Numbered from the stretch's first letter, positions 26,242-36,300 are shown. The stretch: 52,968 nucleotides of DNA from an uncultured Veillonellaceae bacterium (GCA_902773295.1 CACYDT010000018.1:1-52968), one strand, 5' to 3'. A program made the numbers and translations. The notes: generated by a model not told the origin, from the sequence alone.

Positions 26242-27051
26242 ATGCATTATTTTCGGGCATTGGTATCCCTTCTGGGAGATATTTTCCGGAACAGGGCATT
26301 GCTCTGGCAGATGACGAAACGGGATTTTCACCAGCGGTATGTTGGTTCCTATCTGGGGATTCTTTGGGCCTTCATCCAGCCGGCTGTCACCGTATTGGTC
26401 TTCTGGTTCGTGTTCCAGGTGGGGTTCAAGTCGCAGCCCGTGGACAATTTCCCTTTTATTCTCTGGCTGGTCTGCGGCATGTTCCCCTGGTTCTTCATCT
26501 CTGACAGCCTGCAGGGAGCGGCCAATGCCATACTTGACAGCAGTTTTCTCGTGAAGAAGGTTGTTTTCCGCGTGGAACTCCTTCCCATGGTGAAGCTCAT
26601 GTCGGCCTTTCTGGTGCATGGCTTCTTTGTCCTCGTGCTCTTCCTCATGTTTGCGGTATACGGCTATCCGGTGTCCGTCTACAATCTCCAGGTCCTGTAC
26701 TACGCAGCGGCCATGTTCTGCCTCTGCATCGGAATATCCTGGCTGACCTCGGCGCTGACGGTGTTCCTTCGCGATGTGGGCCAGCTCGTGGCCATGGTGC
26801 TTCAGATTGCCTTTTGGTCCACGCCGATTTTCTGGAGCCTCAAGATGATTCCCGAGGAATATCATTTCCTCCTGAAGATGAATCCTGCCTACTATATCGT
26901 GGAAGGATATCGCCAGAGCTTCATCTACCATGAATGGTTCTGGCAGCATATGACATTGACTTCTTATTTCTGGGGACTCACCATCGTGGTGCTCTTCGTC
27001 GGCGCCCTCGTGTTCAAGCGCTTGCGGCCGCATTTTGCAGATGTTCTGTGA
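26242..27051 (+). CDS. wzm: Wzm: O-antigen ABC exporter, permease
   Basis: This 269-aa ABC-2 permease has six membrane helices. The N-terminal DIFRNRALLWQMTKRDFHQRYVGSYLGILW is the typical interface and coupling segment of O-antigen exporters. A later P-I-F-W-S..MIP turn precedes the last helices. It pairs with the ATPase 11 bp downstream to move completed undecaprenol-linked O-antigen across the inner membrane. GGAGG just ahead of ATG 26242 fixes the start over an earlier frame start at 26182 inside the GT2 gene. Confidence 0.92.
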   Translation: MHYFRALVSLLGDIFRNRALLWQMTKRDFHQRYVGSYLGILWAFIQPAVTVLVFWFVFQVGFKSQPVDNFPFILWLVCGMFPWFFISDSLQGAANAILDSSFLVKKVVFRVELLPMVKLMSAFLVHGFFVLVLFLMFAVYGYPVSVYNLQVLYYAAAMFCLCIGISWLTSALTVFLRDVGQLVAMVLQIAFWSTPIFWSLKMIPEEYHFLLKMNPAYYIVEGYRQSFIYHEWFWQHMTLTSYFWGLTIVVLFVGALVFKRLRPHFADVL

Positions 27052-27062
27052 AGGAGATCGGA

Positions 27063-28400
27063 ATGGCTGATGACATTGCAATAGAAATAAAGGAACTTAC
27101 GAAAGTATATAGATTATATGATCGTCCCGTAGACCGGCTGAAGGAAGCATTGCTTCCTTTCCACAGGCGCTACAGCCGGGACTTCTATGCCCTGCGGGAT
27201 GTCAGCCTTTCCATCCGCAGGGGAGAGACCGTGGGGTTCATCGGGCGGAACGGCGCGGGGAAATCCACCCTGCTCAAGATCATCACGGGAGTGCTGACAC
27301 CCACGGGCGGCACGATCAAGGTCCACGGGCGCATTGCCTCGCTGCTGGAACTGGGAGCCGGGTTCAACCCGGAGATGACGGGCATCGAAAATATCTACAT
27401 GAATGGCATTGTCATGGGCATGTCCCGGGAGATGATGGACGAGAAGCTGGAGGATATCATCGCCTTTGCCGACATCGGGGATTTCATCCATCAGCCGGTG
27501 AAGATGTACTCCAGCGGTATGTTCGCCCGTCTGGCCTTCGCTGTGAACGCCTTTGTGGAGCCGGACATCCTCATCGTGGACGAGGCCCTTTCCGTGGGGG
27601 ATGCTTTCTTTCAGGCGAAATGCATCGACCGCATGAAGCACATGCTGGACGATGGCGTGACCGTCCTCTTCGTGAGCCATGATATCGGCGCCGTGCGGAG
27701 CCTGTGCCAGCGGGGGATTTTCATGGTGCATGGGCAGGTCGTCTTTGATGGTCCCAGCAAGGAGGCCGTGGAGAAATACTTTGCCGCGAGAGTGCGCTCG
27801 GAGCAGACCGTGGTGGAAGCGCTCCCCGATGGGGAGGAATCGGCAGGAATACCGGAGGGCGGCATCTGGCACGGCCCGAATGAGCAGTTCCTGAAGAATG
27901 CCGCCTATGACCGCACGCAGAACGGCAAGGCGGAGTTCCTCAATGTGCAGCTCCTGGACGAGCGGGGGCGGGAACTGCCGCAGGTGGAGAACGGGCAGAA
28001 GGTATGCCTGCGCTTTGCAATCCAGGCCCATGAGGATATCCCCTTGGTGGGGTTTGCCTACCATATCCGCAGTGCGAATGGCGTGGAGGCCGTCTACTCC
28101 GATACGGGGGTGGACAATCTTCCCATGTTTTCCCTGAAAGCAGGGGGATGCTATATCCTCGAATGGAAATTCTGCATGGATCTGCAGGAAGGGAGCTACA
28201 ACGTGGCGGCCTGCATGTCGATTCCCCTGGATGTCACGGTTGCCAAGGTGGATTTCTGCGATTTCGTTCCCTGCGCGGTGCAGTTTTCCGTGGTGACGGA
28301 TCCGCAGCGCCACCTGTATGGCTATGTGCATTGGCACAATGATGTGACGATTTCCCGTTTCACGGAGAATGGACGAATGGAAAGGATTGTTGGAACATGA
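27063..28400 (+). CDS. wzt: Wzt: O-antigen ABC exporter, ATPase with C-terminal glycan-binding domain
   Basis: This 445-aa protein has an N-terminal ABC ATPase: Walker A GRNGAGKST at 61-69, signature YSSGM at 149-153, Walker B ILIVDEA at 169-175 and the switch His in FVSHD. A C-terminal extension of ~180 residues begins near 265 and is rich in beta strands (..FLNVQLLDERGRELPQ.., YHIRSANGVEAVYSDTG). In Wzt proteins this domain recognises the O-antigen non-reducing-end cap, so export here should be coupled to a capping modification. It overlaps the aminotransferase gene by four bases. Confidence 0.94.
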   Translation: MADDIAIEIKELTKVYRLYDRPVDRLKEALLPFHRRYSRDFYALRDVSLSIRRGETVGFIGRNGAGKSTLLKIITGVLTPTGGTIKVHGRIASLLELGAGFNPEMTGIENIYMNGIVMGMSREMMDEKLEDIIAFADIGDFIHQPVKMYSSGMFARLAFAVNAFVEPDILIVDEALSVGDAFFQAKCIDRMKHMLDDGVTVLFVSHDIGAVRSLCQRGIFMVHGQVVFDGPSKEAVEKYFAARVRSEQTVVEALPDGEESAGIPEGGIWHGPNEQFLKNAAYDRTQNGKAEFLNVQLLDERGRELPQVENGQKVCLRFAIQAHEDIPLVGFAYHIRSANGVEAVYSDTGVDNLPMFSLKAGGCYILEWKFCMDLQEGSYNVAACMSIPLDVTVAKVDFCDFVPCAVQFSVVTDPQRHLYGYVHWHNDVTISRFTENGRMERIVGT

Positions 28401-29542
28401 GCGAGAAGATCGAAGGGTTTCGCGAGCCCATCTATGTGACACGGCCGGTGTTCCCGACCATCGAGGAAGTGACGGAGAAACTGGAGGATATCTGGCGGGC
28501 GAAATGGCTCACGAACAACGGCCCGCAGCATCACAAGCTGGAGGAGGAACTCACGGAGTACCTCAAAGTTCCGTACCTCAATCTCTTCAACAACGGCACG
28601 ATTGCCCTTATGGTGGCCTGCCAGAGCCTCCGGCTCATGGGGGATGTCATCACGACGCCCTTCACCTTTGCGGCGACGCCCCATGTGCTGTCCTGGAACA
28701 ATATCCGCCCTATCTTCTGCGATATCGATCCCGTTACCATGAACATCGACGCGGACAAAATCGAGTCCATGATCACGCCCCAGACGACGGCAATCCTGGC
28801 CGTCCATGTCTTCGGAACCCCGTGCGATGTGGAGAAAATCCAGTCCGTGGCAGACAAGTACGGGCTTCGCGTCATCTACGATGCGGCTCATGCCTTTGGC
28901 GTGGAAATCGACGGGAAGGGCATCGGGAATTTCGGGGATATCTCCATGCTGAGCTTCCATGCGACCAAGCTCTACCACACCGTGGAAGGAGGGGCGCTTG
29001 TCCACAAGGACAAGAATCTCAAGGAGCGCATCGACCTGCTGAAGAATTTCGGCATCAAGAACGAGGAAGAGGTCGTCATGCCCGGCATCAACGGGAAAAT
29101 GAACGAGATTCAGGCGGCTGTGGGCCGCATCATGCTCGGCTACGTGGAAGGGGAACGGGAGAAGCGCATTGCCCTTGGAAAAGTCTACGGCGAGGAACTC
29201 GGAGAAGTCCCCGGCATCACGCTCATGCCGAAGGCAGGGGGCAACGTGCGCCTGAACCATCAGTATTATGTCATCCGCATAGAGGAGGAAGCTTTTGGCT
29301 GCTCCAGGGATGAGGTGTATGACCGTTTCAAGGAATACAATGTCTACGCGAGGAAGTATTTCCATCCACTCTGCAGCGAGTATACCTGCTATCGCCAGCT
29401 TTCCTCTGCGGCACAGGGAAAACTTCCCGTGGCGGAGAAGGTCGGCAGGGAAGTCCTTTCCATGCCGATGTACGGCGCTTTGGCGGCAGAGGATGTCAGG
29501 AGGATCTGCCGGATTCTCAAGAGCTTCTATGGGAAGAAATAG
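28397..29542 (+). CDS. DegT/DnrJ/EryC1-family sugar aminotransferase
   Basis: This 381-aa PLP enzyme aminates a keto sugar nucleotide. The PLP lysine is K191 in LSFHATKLYHTVEGGA, and D162 in IYDAAHAFGVE contacts the ring nitrogen. TNNGPQHHKLEEEL and NNGTIALM are N-terminal hallmarks. It resembles VioA/FdtB/RffA-type enzymes that make 3- or 4-amino-deoxyhexoses. The neighbouring acyltransferase and ACP module suggest the amine is then acylated. No dehydratase (RmlB-like) is in the window, so the keto sugar must come from elsewhere. Confidence 0.92.
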   Translation: MSEKIEGFREPIYVTRPVFPTIEEVTEKLEDIWRAKWLTNNGPQHHKLEEELTEYLKVPYLNLFNNGTIALMVACQSLRLMGDVITTPFTFAATPHVLSWNNIRPIFCDIDPVTMNIDADKIESMITPQTTAILAVHVFGTPCDVEKIQSVADKYGLRVIYDAAHAFGVEIDGKGIGNFGDISMLSFHATKLYHTVEGGALVHKDKNLKERIDLLKNFGIKNEEEVVMPGINGKMNEIQAAVGRIMLGYVEGEREKRIALGKVYGEELGEVPGITLMPKAGGNVRLNHQYYVIRIEEEAFGCSRDEVYDRFKEYNVYARKYFHPLCSEYTCYRQLSSAAQGKLPVAEKVGREVLSMPMYGALAAEDVRRICRILKSFYGKK

Positions 29543-29552
29543 GGGGATGTTC

Positions 29553-30188
29553 ATGCTGGATATCGTGATTGCAGGAGCCGGCGGCTGCGGGCGGGAAGTC
29601 TATGAGATGGCGAAGGAAACATATTCCCCGGAGGAATTCCGCATCAAGGGATTCCTTACGGATATCCCCACGGATTTGGATGACTATCCCGATATTCGGA
29701 AAGAGGCAGATATCGTAGGATCGATCCGTGACTATGAGGTGCAGGAGAATGACAGGTTCCTCCTTGCCATCGGAGATGCCGCAGGGAGGAAGAAAGTGGC
29801 CGGAATATTGAAGGGGAAGGGAGCGAAATTCCTGAATCTCATCCATCCCAGCGCGATCTGTTCCGCCTATGCAACTTTGGGAGAAGGGATCATCCTGTAC
29901 CGTATGGCGGGCATCAGCGACCATGCCAAGGTTGGCGACTTCTGTCTCATCAATTCCCTTGGCTCTGTCGGGCACGATGTGGTTTTGGGGGCCTGCACGG
30001 TGGTGTGTCCTTTTGCTGCCATTGGGGGAAATGCGAAGATCGGCGAGGAATGCTTTATCAGCACACATGCGACGATCAGTCCGAAACTGACGGTAGGCGC
30101 GAGGAGCTGCGTTTCGGCGAATTCCTTTGTCGCGCGCAACGTGCCGGAGGATTCCTTTGTCATGGGAGTTCCGGCGAAGAACTATTAA
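29553..30188 (+). CDS. NeuD/PglD-type N-acyltransferase (left-handed beta-helix)
   Basis: This 211-aa protein has an N-terminal Rossmann-like domain (DIVIAGAGGCGREVYEMA) that binds the nucleotide sugar. The C-terminal hexapeptide-repeat domain contains the catalytic His in LGSVGHDVVLG and the repeats IGGNAKIGEE, ISTHATISPKLTVG, with closing VMGVPAKNY. Family members acylate the free amine of UDP- or dTDP-amino sugars, usually from acetyl-CoA. The ACP gene starts 38 bp downstream, so an acyl-ACP donor is possible here. AGGGGG six bases before ATG 29553 sets the start. Confidence 0.9.
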   Translation: MLDIVIAGAGGCGREVYEMAKETYSPEEFRIKGFLTDIPTDLDDYPDIRKEADIVGSIRDYEVQENDRFLLAIGDAAGRKKVAGILKGKGAKFLNLIHPSAICSAYATLGEGIILYRMAGISDHAKVGDFCLINSLGSVGHDVVLGACTVVCPFAAIGGNAKIGEECFISTHATISPKLTVGARSCVSANSFVARNVPEDSFVMGVPAKNY

Positions 30189-30226
30189 TAGCCATTATAT
30201 ATTATATTAGGAAGGGATTTGAATTT

Positions 30227-30442
30227 ATGGAAAAATTTTTGGAGAATATTGCGGATATCATTGATTCAGAGAAGGAAATCCTGCCGGAAACGCGTCTGGA
30301 GGATATCGAGGAATGGGATTCCCTGAGCATCGTGAGCTTCTTGGCCATGGCAAACGTGGAATACGGGAAAAACCTTCGGAAGGTTGACTTTGCCGGTGCT
30401 GAGACGATCCGGGATCTCTATGACATTCTCATGAGAAAGTGA
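30227..30442 (+). CDS. Dedicated acyl carrier protein
   Basis: This 71-aa acidic four-helix carrier protein has S32 in EEWDSLSIVSFLA as the phosphopantetheine site. It is smaller than housekeeping AcpP, and the motif is WDSLS in place of DSLD, as in carrier proteins of specialised pathways. The AGGAAGGGA site precedes ATG 30227. It is followed by KAS III, reductase and KAS III genes, which together look like a short acyl-chain assembly line. Confidence 0.9.
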   Translation: MEKFLENIADIIDSEKEILPETRLEDIEEWDSLSIVSFLAMANVEYGKNLRKVDFAGAETIRDLYDILMRK

Positions 30443-30452
30443 GGCGGTTGCT

Positions 30453-31499
30453 GTGCTGCTTGAGTTTGGCGATGCCTGTCTCAAGGGAATCTGTTCCGTC
30501 GTGCCGAAGGGAATCCGTCGAGCTATAGATATGGAAGGCATCTCGGAGCGCGATGCGAAGCGCTTGGCGAAGAACACAGGCTTCGAGCAGTTCCATATCG
30601 CAGAAGAGGGGAAGACGGCAGCGGATTACTGCGCTCTTGCTGCGGAGCATCTGCTGGAGAAGCTGGGGGTGGATCCCCAAACGCTGGATGCCTTGGTGTT
30701 CGTCACCCAGTCCCCGGATTATATCGCGCCTGCGACAAGCGGCCTTCTCCATGACCGCCTGGGCCTTCGCCGGGATGCCATGGTGTTTGACATCAATCAC
30801 GGATGCCCCGGCTTCGTCTATGGAATGTTCCAGGCATCGGCGTTGGTTCGTGCGGGAGCGCGCCGGGTCTTGCTCTGCGCGGGGGACACGGTTTCCAGGT
30901 ACGCCTCGCCGGAGGACAGATCTACGTATTTCGTCTTCGGCGACGCAGCGGCAGCCGCTTTGGTGGAGGCAGGGGAACAAAGGTCTGCCTACAGCTTCTA
31001 TACCGATGGCAGCCGCTTTTCCGCATTGGGCATACGCGATGGCGGGATGCGGCACATGTTCAGCGAGGCATCCCTGGTGCCACATGCGGATGAACAGGGG
31101 AATATCCACAGCGATTACCAGATCCACATGGACGGTGCGGAAATCATGACCTTTTCCCTCAATGTCGTGCCGAAGATGATAGAGGACTTGCTGGCAGGCG
31201 TTGGGCTGGCCAGGGAGGAGATCGATATCTTCGCCCTCCATCAGGCCAATAAGCTCATTGTGAAGAGCATCGCGAAGAAACTGCAGGTCCCGCCGGAAAA
31301 GGTTCCCTTCGAGGCAGCCGGGTTCGGCAATACGAGCCTCGCTTCCATCCCGCTCCTGCTCTCCGTCCTGTATGGGGATGCCCCCGCAGACGGGAGAGCA
31401 GGACATGCGGTTCTCTGCGGTTTTGGCGTCGGCCTTTCGGCGGCGGCGGTGTATCTTTCGTTGAAGGATGTAGAGATTATGAGGTATATAGAACGATGA
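30453..31499 (+). CDS. KAS III-like beta-ketoacyl-ACP synthase 1
   Basis: This 348-aa thiolase-fold enzyme has an intact Cys-His-Asn triad: C118 in NHGCPGFVYG, H263 in ALHQANKLI and N293 in GFGNTSLAS. It starts at GTG 30453 behind GAGG. KAS III enzymes condense a short acyl-CoA with malonyl-ACP. In this context it would build a 3-oxoacyl chain on the neighbouring ACP. It lies in a four-base overlap with the reductase gene. Being one of two KAS III-type genes in the cluster, it is unlikely to be the housekeeping FabH. Confidence 0.88.
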   Translation: MLLEFGDACLKGICSVVPKGIRRAIDMEGISERDAKRLAKNTGFEQFHIAEEGKTAADYCALAAEHLLEKLGVDPQTLDALVFVTQSPDYIAPATSGLLHDRLGLRRDAMVFDINHGCPGFVYGMFQASALVRAGARRVLLCAGDTVSRYASPEDRSTYFVFGDAAAAALVEAGEQRSAYSFYTDGSRFSALGIRDGGMRHMFSEASLVPHADEQGNIHSDYQIHMDGAEIMTFSLNVVPKMIEDLLAGVGLAREEIDIFALHQANKLIVKSIAKKLQVPPEKVPFEAAGFGNTSLASIPLLLSVLYGDAPADGRAGHAVLCGFGVGLSAAAVYLSLKDVEIMRYIER

Positions 31500-32224
31500 A
31501 TGTGAGTTTTGACTTTCAGGGACAGACGTTCCTTGTGACCGGAGCATCCTCCGGCATCGGCAGGGAAACGGCGCGGGAGCTTCTGTCGGCAGGGGCGGCA
31601 GTCCTCGGCATGGCGCGCCATTTTCCGGAGGCGGATACATTGGCAGAGGAGTTTCCGGAGAGATGGTTCCCAAGATGCGTGGATGTGACCCATTTCGATG
31701 AGCTGGAGCAGGTGATTGCCGATTTCGTCGGAGAGCATGGGAAGCTCCATGGCTGCGTGCATTCAGCGGGGATGGTGACGATGCTCCCTGTGAATGTATG
31801 GAATCCGGAGCTCGCCCACAAGCTCATGGATGTGAACCTTTGGGCGGCCTCCGCCCTCCTGAAAATCCTATGGAAGAAGAAGTACCGCCAGGAAGGGCTG
31901 GCCCACGTGTTCATTTCCACGGTCAGCGTACATCGGGCACAGAAGAGCCTCAGCATCTATGCCGCGAGCAAGGCGGGCATCGAGGCCCTCGTGCGGACGG
32001 CAGCGCCGGAGCTTGCGACGCGCGGGCAGCGGGTCAACAGCGTCTGCCTGGGATGGCTGAAGACGAACATGACGAAGGATGCGGAGTATGTGGTGCCGGA
32101 CTTCCCCTTGGGGAATGGCTCCACAGAGGACGCTGCAGGGATGATCCTCTATCTTCTGAGCGATCGCGCCCGTTGGATCACGGGAGCGAATTTCGTGGTG
32201 GATGGCGGTTTCCTGCAGATGTGA
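31496..32224 (+). CDS. Short-chain dehydrogenase/reductase, FabG-like
   Basis: This 242-aa classical SDR has the cofactor motif TGASSGIGRE (15-24), HSAGM at 89-93, and the catalytic Ser in FISTVSVH with Y155-A-A-S-K159. The C-terminus WITGANFVVDGGF is typical of 3-oxoacyl-ACP reductases and related alcohol dehydrogenases. Between two KAS III genes it probably reduces the 3-oxoacyl-ACP product to a 3-hydroxyacyl group. A sugar reductase role cannot be excluded. Confidence 0.88.
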   Translation: MNVSFDFQGQTFLVTGASSGIGRETARELLSAGAAVLGMARHFPEADTLAEEFPERWFPRCVDVTHFDELEQVIADFVGEHGKLHGCVHSAGMVTMLPVNVWNPELAHKLMDVNLWAASALLKILWKKKYRQEGLAHVFISTVSVHRAQKSLSIYAASKAGIEALVRTAAPELATRGQRVNSVCLGWLKTNMTKDAEYVVPDFPLGNGSTEDAAGMILYLLSDRARWITGANFVVDGGFLQM

Positions 32225-32241
32225 CGGGAAGGTGAGCGTTC

Positions 32242-33273
32242 ATGGGAAAATCAGCCTGCATCAAGGCAATCGCGACTTATCTGCCTCCTAAGGTGGAAAC
32301 GAACGAGAGGGAGGATCAGCGTTTCATCAAGAAGTTGGGCATACAGGAGCGCCATTTGGCAAGCAAGGAAGAGTCTGCCGGGGATCTGGCGTTTGAGGCG
32401 GCGGAAAATCTTTTCCGGCAGTACGATATCCGGCGGGAGGACATCGATTTCATCCTGCTCTGCGTCCAGCATCCCGATTACCAGATGCCCACGACGGCAT
32501 GCGAACTCCAGTCCCGGCTGGGAATTCCAAATTCCTGCGGCGCACTCGACTACAACCTTGGCTGTTCCGGTTACAGCTATGGACTGGCGCTCGCCAAGGG
32601 GCTCATGGAGACGGGGCTGGCAGAACGGGTGCTTCTCCTGACTTCCAGCGTCTATCTGAAGTACATCAACAAGGAGGATCATGCCTGCTATCCCCTCTTT
32701 GGCGACGGCGCGACGGCAACGTATCTTGCGATGGAGGAAGGGGAAGCTCCCTTTCTCCATTCCTTTGTGTTCGGCACGGACGGTTCCCGCTATGACAAGA
32801 TCATCGTACCGGCGGGGGGCAGCCGCAATATGCCGAGGGAAACGCCGGAGGTCTTTGAGACGGACGAGCGGGGGAACACGCATTCTAACTATGAGGTCGC
32901 TATGGATGGCACGGCCATCACATACTTCACATTGCGGGAAGTCCCGCCGTTGGTGGACCGGGTTCTGGAAAAAGCGGGACTCACGAGAGAGGATCTGGAC
33001 TACTGCGTGTTCCATCAGGCCAACAAGTTCATGCTGGACTATGTGCGAAAAAAGTGCAAGCTCCTGGATGTACCCTTCCACAATGACATCGAGAGGATCG
33101 GAAACACCGTATCGGGAACGATTCCTTTCGGGATAGAGGAAATCCTGGAGGAACATGACGGGAAAAATCTGAAGAATGTCCTTCTGGCAGGCTTCGGCGT
33201 GGGACTTTCCTGGGTGGGATGCATTGCGGATCTGAGCAGGATGATGGACAGGAAATATACTAGAGAGCGTTAG
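32242..33273 (+). CDS. KAS III-like beta-ketoacyl-ACP synthase 2
   Basis: This 343-aa protein has the triad C108 (NLGCSGYSYG), H258 (VFHQANKFM) and N288 (RIGNTVSGTIP). It is clearly related to the first KAS III, including the shared DERGN-HSxY block near 210-217, so the pair may be an old duplication. It may extend the chain, act as a second starter enzyme, or work as an acyl transferase as some KAS III relatives do. Its last codons (..YTRER, stop) are encoded by the left edge of dispersed element copy B, so insertion of that element probably redefined the C-terminus. Confidence 0.87.
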   Translation: MGKSACIKAIATYLPPKVETNEREDQRFIKKLGIQERHLASKEESAGDLAFEAAENLFRQYDIRREDIDFILLCVQHPDYQMPTTACELQSRLGIPNSCGALDYNLGCSGYSYGLALAKGLMETGLAERVLLLTSSVYLKYINKEDHACYPLFGDGATATYLAMEEGEAPFLHSFVFGTDGSRYDKIIVPAGGSRNMPRETPEVFETDERGNTHSNYEVAMDGTAITYFTLREVPPLVDRVLEKAGLTREDLDYCVFHQANKFMLDYVRKKCKLLDVPFHNDIERIGNTVSGTIPFGIEEILEEHDGKNLKNVLLAGFGVGLSWVGCIADLSRMMDRKYTRER

Positions 33274-33321
33274 AATTTCCCGAAGGGAAAGCTCTTGCGC
33301 TCTCTGCATATACCGCGGACG
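33257..33321 (+). repeat. Dispersed palindromic element, copy B
   Basis: This copy is identical to copy A (12221-12285) at 63 of 65 positions in the same orientation. It has outer arms GAGAGCG/CGCTCTC and the inner TTTCCC-GAA-GGGAAA hairpin. It begins inside the last codons of the second KAS III gene. The remaining gap to 33385 contains the shared CGCGAGTAT and no recognisable gene. Confidence 0.8.
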
Positions 33322-33385
33322 ATTTGTGGCGAGATGGAAGTTCATTGCTCGCGAGTATCATAACGGAGAATGGTGGGTGTGATGA

Positions 33386-36300
33386 ATGCCGAAGGTGAGT
33401 GTGATCCTGTCTTCCTACAACCATGCAGATTATGTGGCGGAAGCAATCGAAAGTGTTCTGGGGCAGACGTTCCGGGATTTTGAACTTCTGGTTTATGATG
33501 ATGGAAGTACGGATGGCAGCGCGGATGTAATACGGTCCTTCCGGGACGAGAGAATGACGGCGTTTCTCTACGAGGAGAACAGGGGGCCCTTGGAGGCATC
33601 CCGGGAAGCGGCTGCAGCCGCGCGGGGGGAATATATTGCCGTGCACCATTCGGATGATGCATGGGAGCCGGACAAACTGGAGAAGCAGGTGCGGTTCCTC
33701 GACGAGCATCCGGAGTACGCGGCATGTTTTACCCTGGTGAAATACATGGACGAGAACAGCGAGGAGTATGTTCCGCCGGAGGGAAGCTTCTACCGGACGG
33801 TTTTTCAGCAGCCGAACAGGACGCAGGCCGAATGGCTGCGCCATTTCTTTTTCCATGGAAACTGCCTGTGCCATCCGAGCCTCCTCATACGGAGGGAGAT
33901 GTATGAGGCCCATGGCCTCCTCAGAACTGAGGGGATCTGGCAGCTTCCGGACTTCTGCATGTGGGTGAAACTCTCCCTCCATGAGCATATCTACGTCTAC
34001 CAGGAGCCGCTGACCCGCTTCCGCCTGCGTCGGGGGAAGCAGACGCAGACGGGCGGGGAGCGGGCGGATGTGTCCATCCGCTCCCAGTTCGAGCTATACC
34101 AGATCCTGAAGCTGTACACGGGAATCACCCAGAGAAAGATGATGATGGAAGTATTTCCGGAGTCGGCGAAATACCTGAGCGAGGAGAGCGGGAGCATCCT
34201 CTTCTCCCTTGCCATGGAAGCCAGGAGCGTGGGATCTTCGGCCTATCAGATGCTGGCGCTGGATATCCTCTATGGGCTGGTGAGGGACAAGGATACAGCC
34301 GGGGAACTGGCAGAGCGTTATCACTATACATGGAGGGATTTCGTCTCGGACACGGGGAAGGAGGATGTGTTCCACACGGCGAGCCTCCTGACCTATCTCC
34401 ATCTGATGGTCTATGCGGATGATGGCAGCGGAACGGAACGAACCGTGGGCGATGGCATGGTCTATGTGTCCTCCGGGGGCGAGTTCTTCGCGGAGTTCCC
34501 CCTGGAAGACAGCCTCGGGGGCATCCGGGCCGTCGCTGTCGATATCTGCGACAACACCTACAGGAAACTGGCCATTACCGGCATCCGTCTGGATGGGCAG
34601 CCCGTGGACTTCTCCCCGGTGAACGGGAATGGGAAGGAAGGCCCCTATGACGTGTTCCTGACGGTGTGCCCGCAGTATTCCGCCGTGTGCCACGGGGAGG
34701 AAGCTTCGTCCGTGGCGATTTCCGGCATCGTAGATTTTGAGGAATTGCTGGATGTCCGGAAAATCCTGTATGACAAGGATCTGGAACTGGTGCAGCGGCA
34801 CATGGAGCTGGAGCAGCGGGATCTTGAGCTGGAACAGCGGAACATGGAACTGGCGCAGCGGAATCGGGATCTGGGACAGTGCCGCCGGGAACTGGACAAG
34901 AAAAAGGCGGAGCTGGAGAGCAGGGATCGGGAACTGGAGCAGAGAGACCAGGAGCTTGCCGCCATCAAGGCGACACGCGGCTGGAGAGCGCTCCAATGGG
35001 CCAGGGATGTCCGGGATTCCATCAAGAGCGGCGTGAAGGGAACGGCTTACCGGTGCTTGGCGACTCCCGGCGTAAAGTGCCTGGCGCGCGAAATGGACGG
35101 AGCCTTGCGGCAATATATGCCCTCCGTCCATCAGAAAGTCTACCTTCCCTTGCTGGCGAGGGCGAAGCAGCATGTCATGTCCTGCAGCGTGGGAGAACCC
35201 GTGATAGAGGAAGGGAAGATACCTTTCTGGCATTTCCATCCGGGAAAGACGGGGGAATATGCTCCTCTCGTGAGTATCATCGTGCCGAACTACAATCATG
35301 GGGCATATCTCAGGGAGCGGCTGGATTCCATTTACAGCCAGACCTATGGGAACTATGAGGTCATCCTGCTGGATGACTGCTCCACGGACGACAGCCGGGA
35401 CATCCTGCGGGAATACGGGGAAAAGCACCCGGACACGACGCGGCTGGCCTTCAACGAGAAGAACAGCGGCAATGTTTTCGCCCAGTGGAAGAAGGGGCTT
35501 TCCCTGGCAAAGGGGGAGCTCATCTGGATTGCGGAAAGCGATGACTGGTGCGAGACGGGATTCCTTCAGCGCATGGTCGCGGGATTCAGGGATGAGGCCG
35601 TCATGCTGGCTTTCTGCCGCAGCGACTTCATGCAGGACGGTGTCCGTACCTATACGACGGAGGACTATCTGAAGGATCTTCCGGGCTTCGACTGGGGAAC
35701 GTCCTTCTGCATCACGGCAGCCCAGGCTGTGGCTCATGCCTTTTCCATCAAGAACATCATTCCCAATGTGAGCAGCGCGGTCTTCCGGAAGCCTCTCGCC
35801 TTTTCCTCGGAACTGCAGGAGCTTTGGGAGGGGATGCGCCTCTGCGGCGACTGGGCCTTCTATATGGACATCATGAAAGGAGGCTGCCTCTTCTATACGC
35901 CGGAGACCACGAATTTCTATCGGGTGCATGCCTCCAGCACATCTCTGAAGATTCAGAAGGAAGCCCGCTATTATGAGGAACATGAGAGCATTGCGCGCTT
36001 CCTTGCCCGGAACTACCGTGTTCCGCGTTCCAGCCATGAACGCCATCTGCAGCAGTTGGAGGAACATTACCTTTCCTATTTTGGCGGGAAGGATCCGGAG
36101 GATGTGGCCGAGTGGTTCCGCATCCCGGAAATCCTCAAAGAGAAGCGGCGCCCCAATGTACTCATGTGCCTGTTCTCCATGTCCATCGGAGGCGGGGAGA
36201 CCTTCCCTTTGGCGCTGGCCAATGAGCTGAAACGGGACGGGATTCCCGTTGCGGTTTTGGACTTCCAGATGTCGGAGGACATGCCGGGCATCCGCTCGAA

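Noticed and set aside
34784-34972. CRISPR or minisatellite unrelated to coding
   Set aside because: The 21-bp units are diverged and keep the reading frame with a clear heptad pattern, so they are coding repeats.
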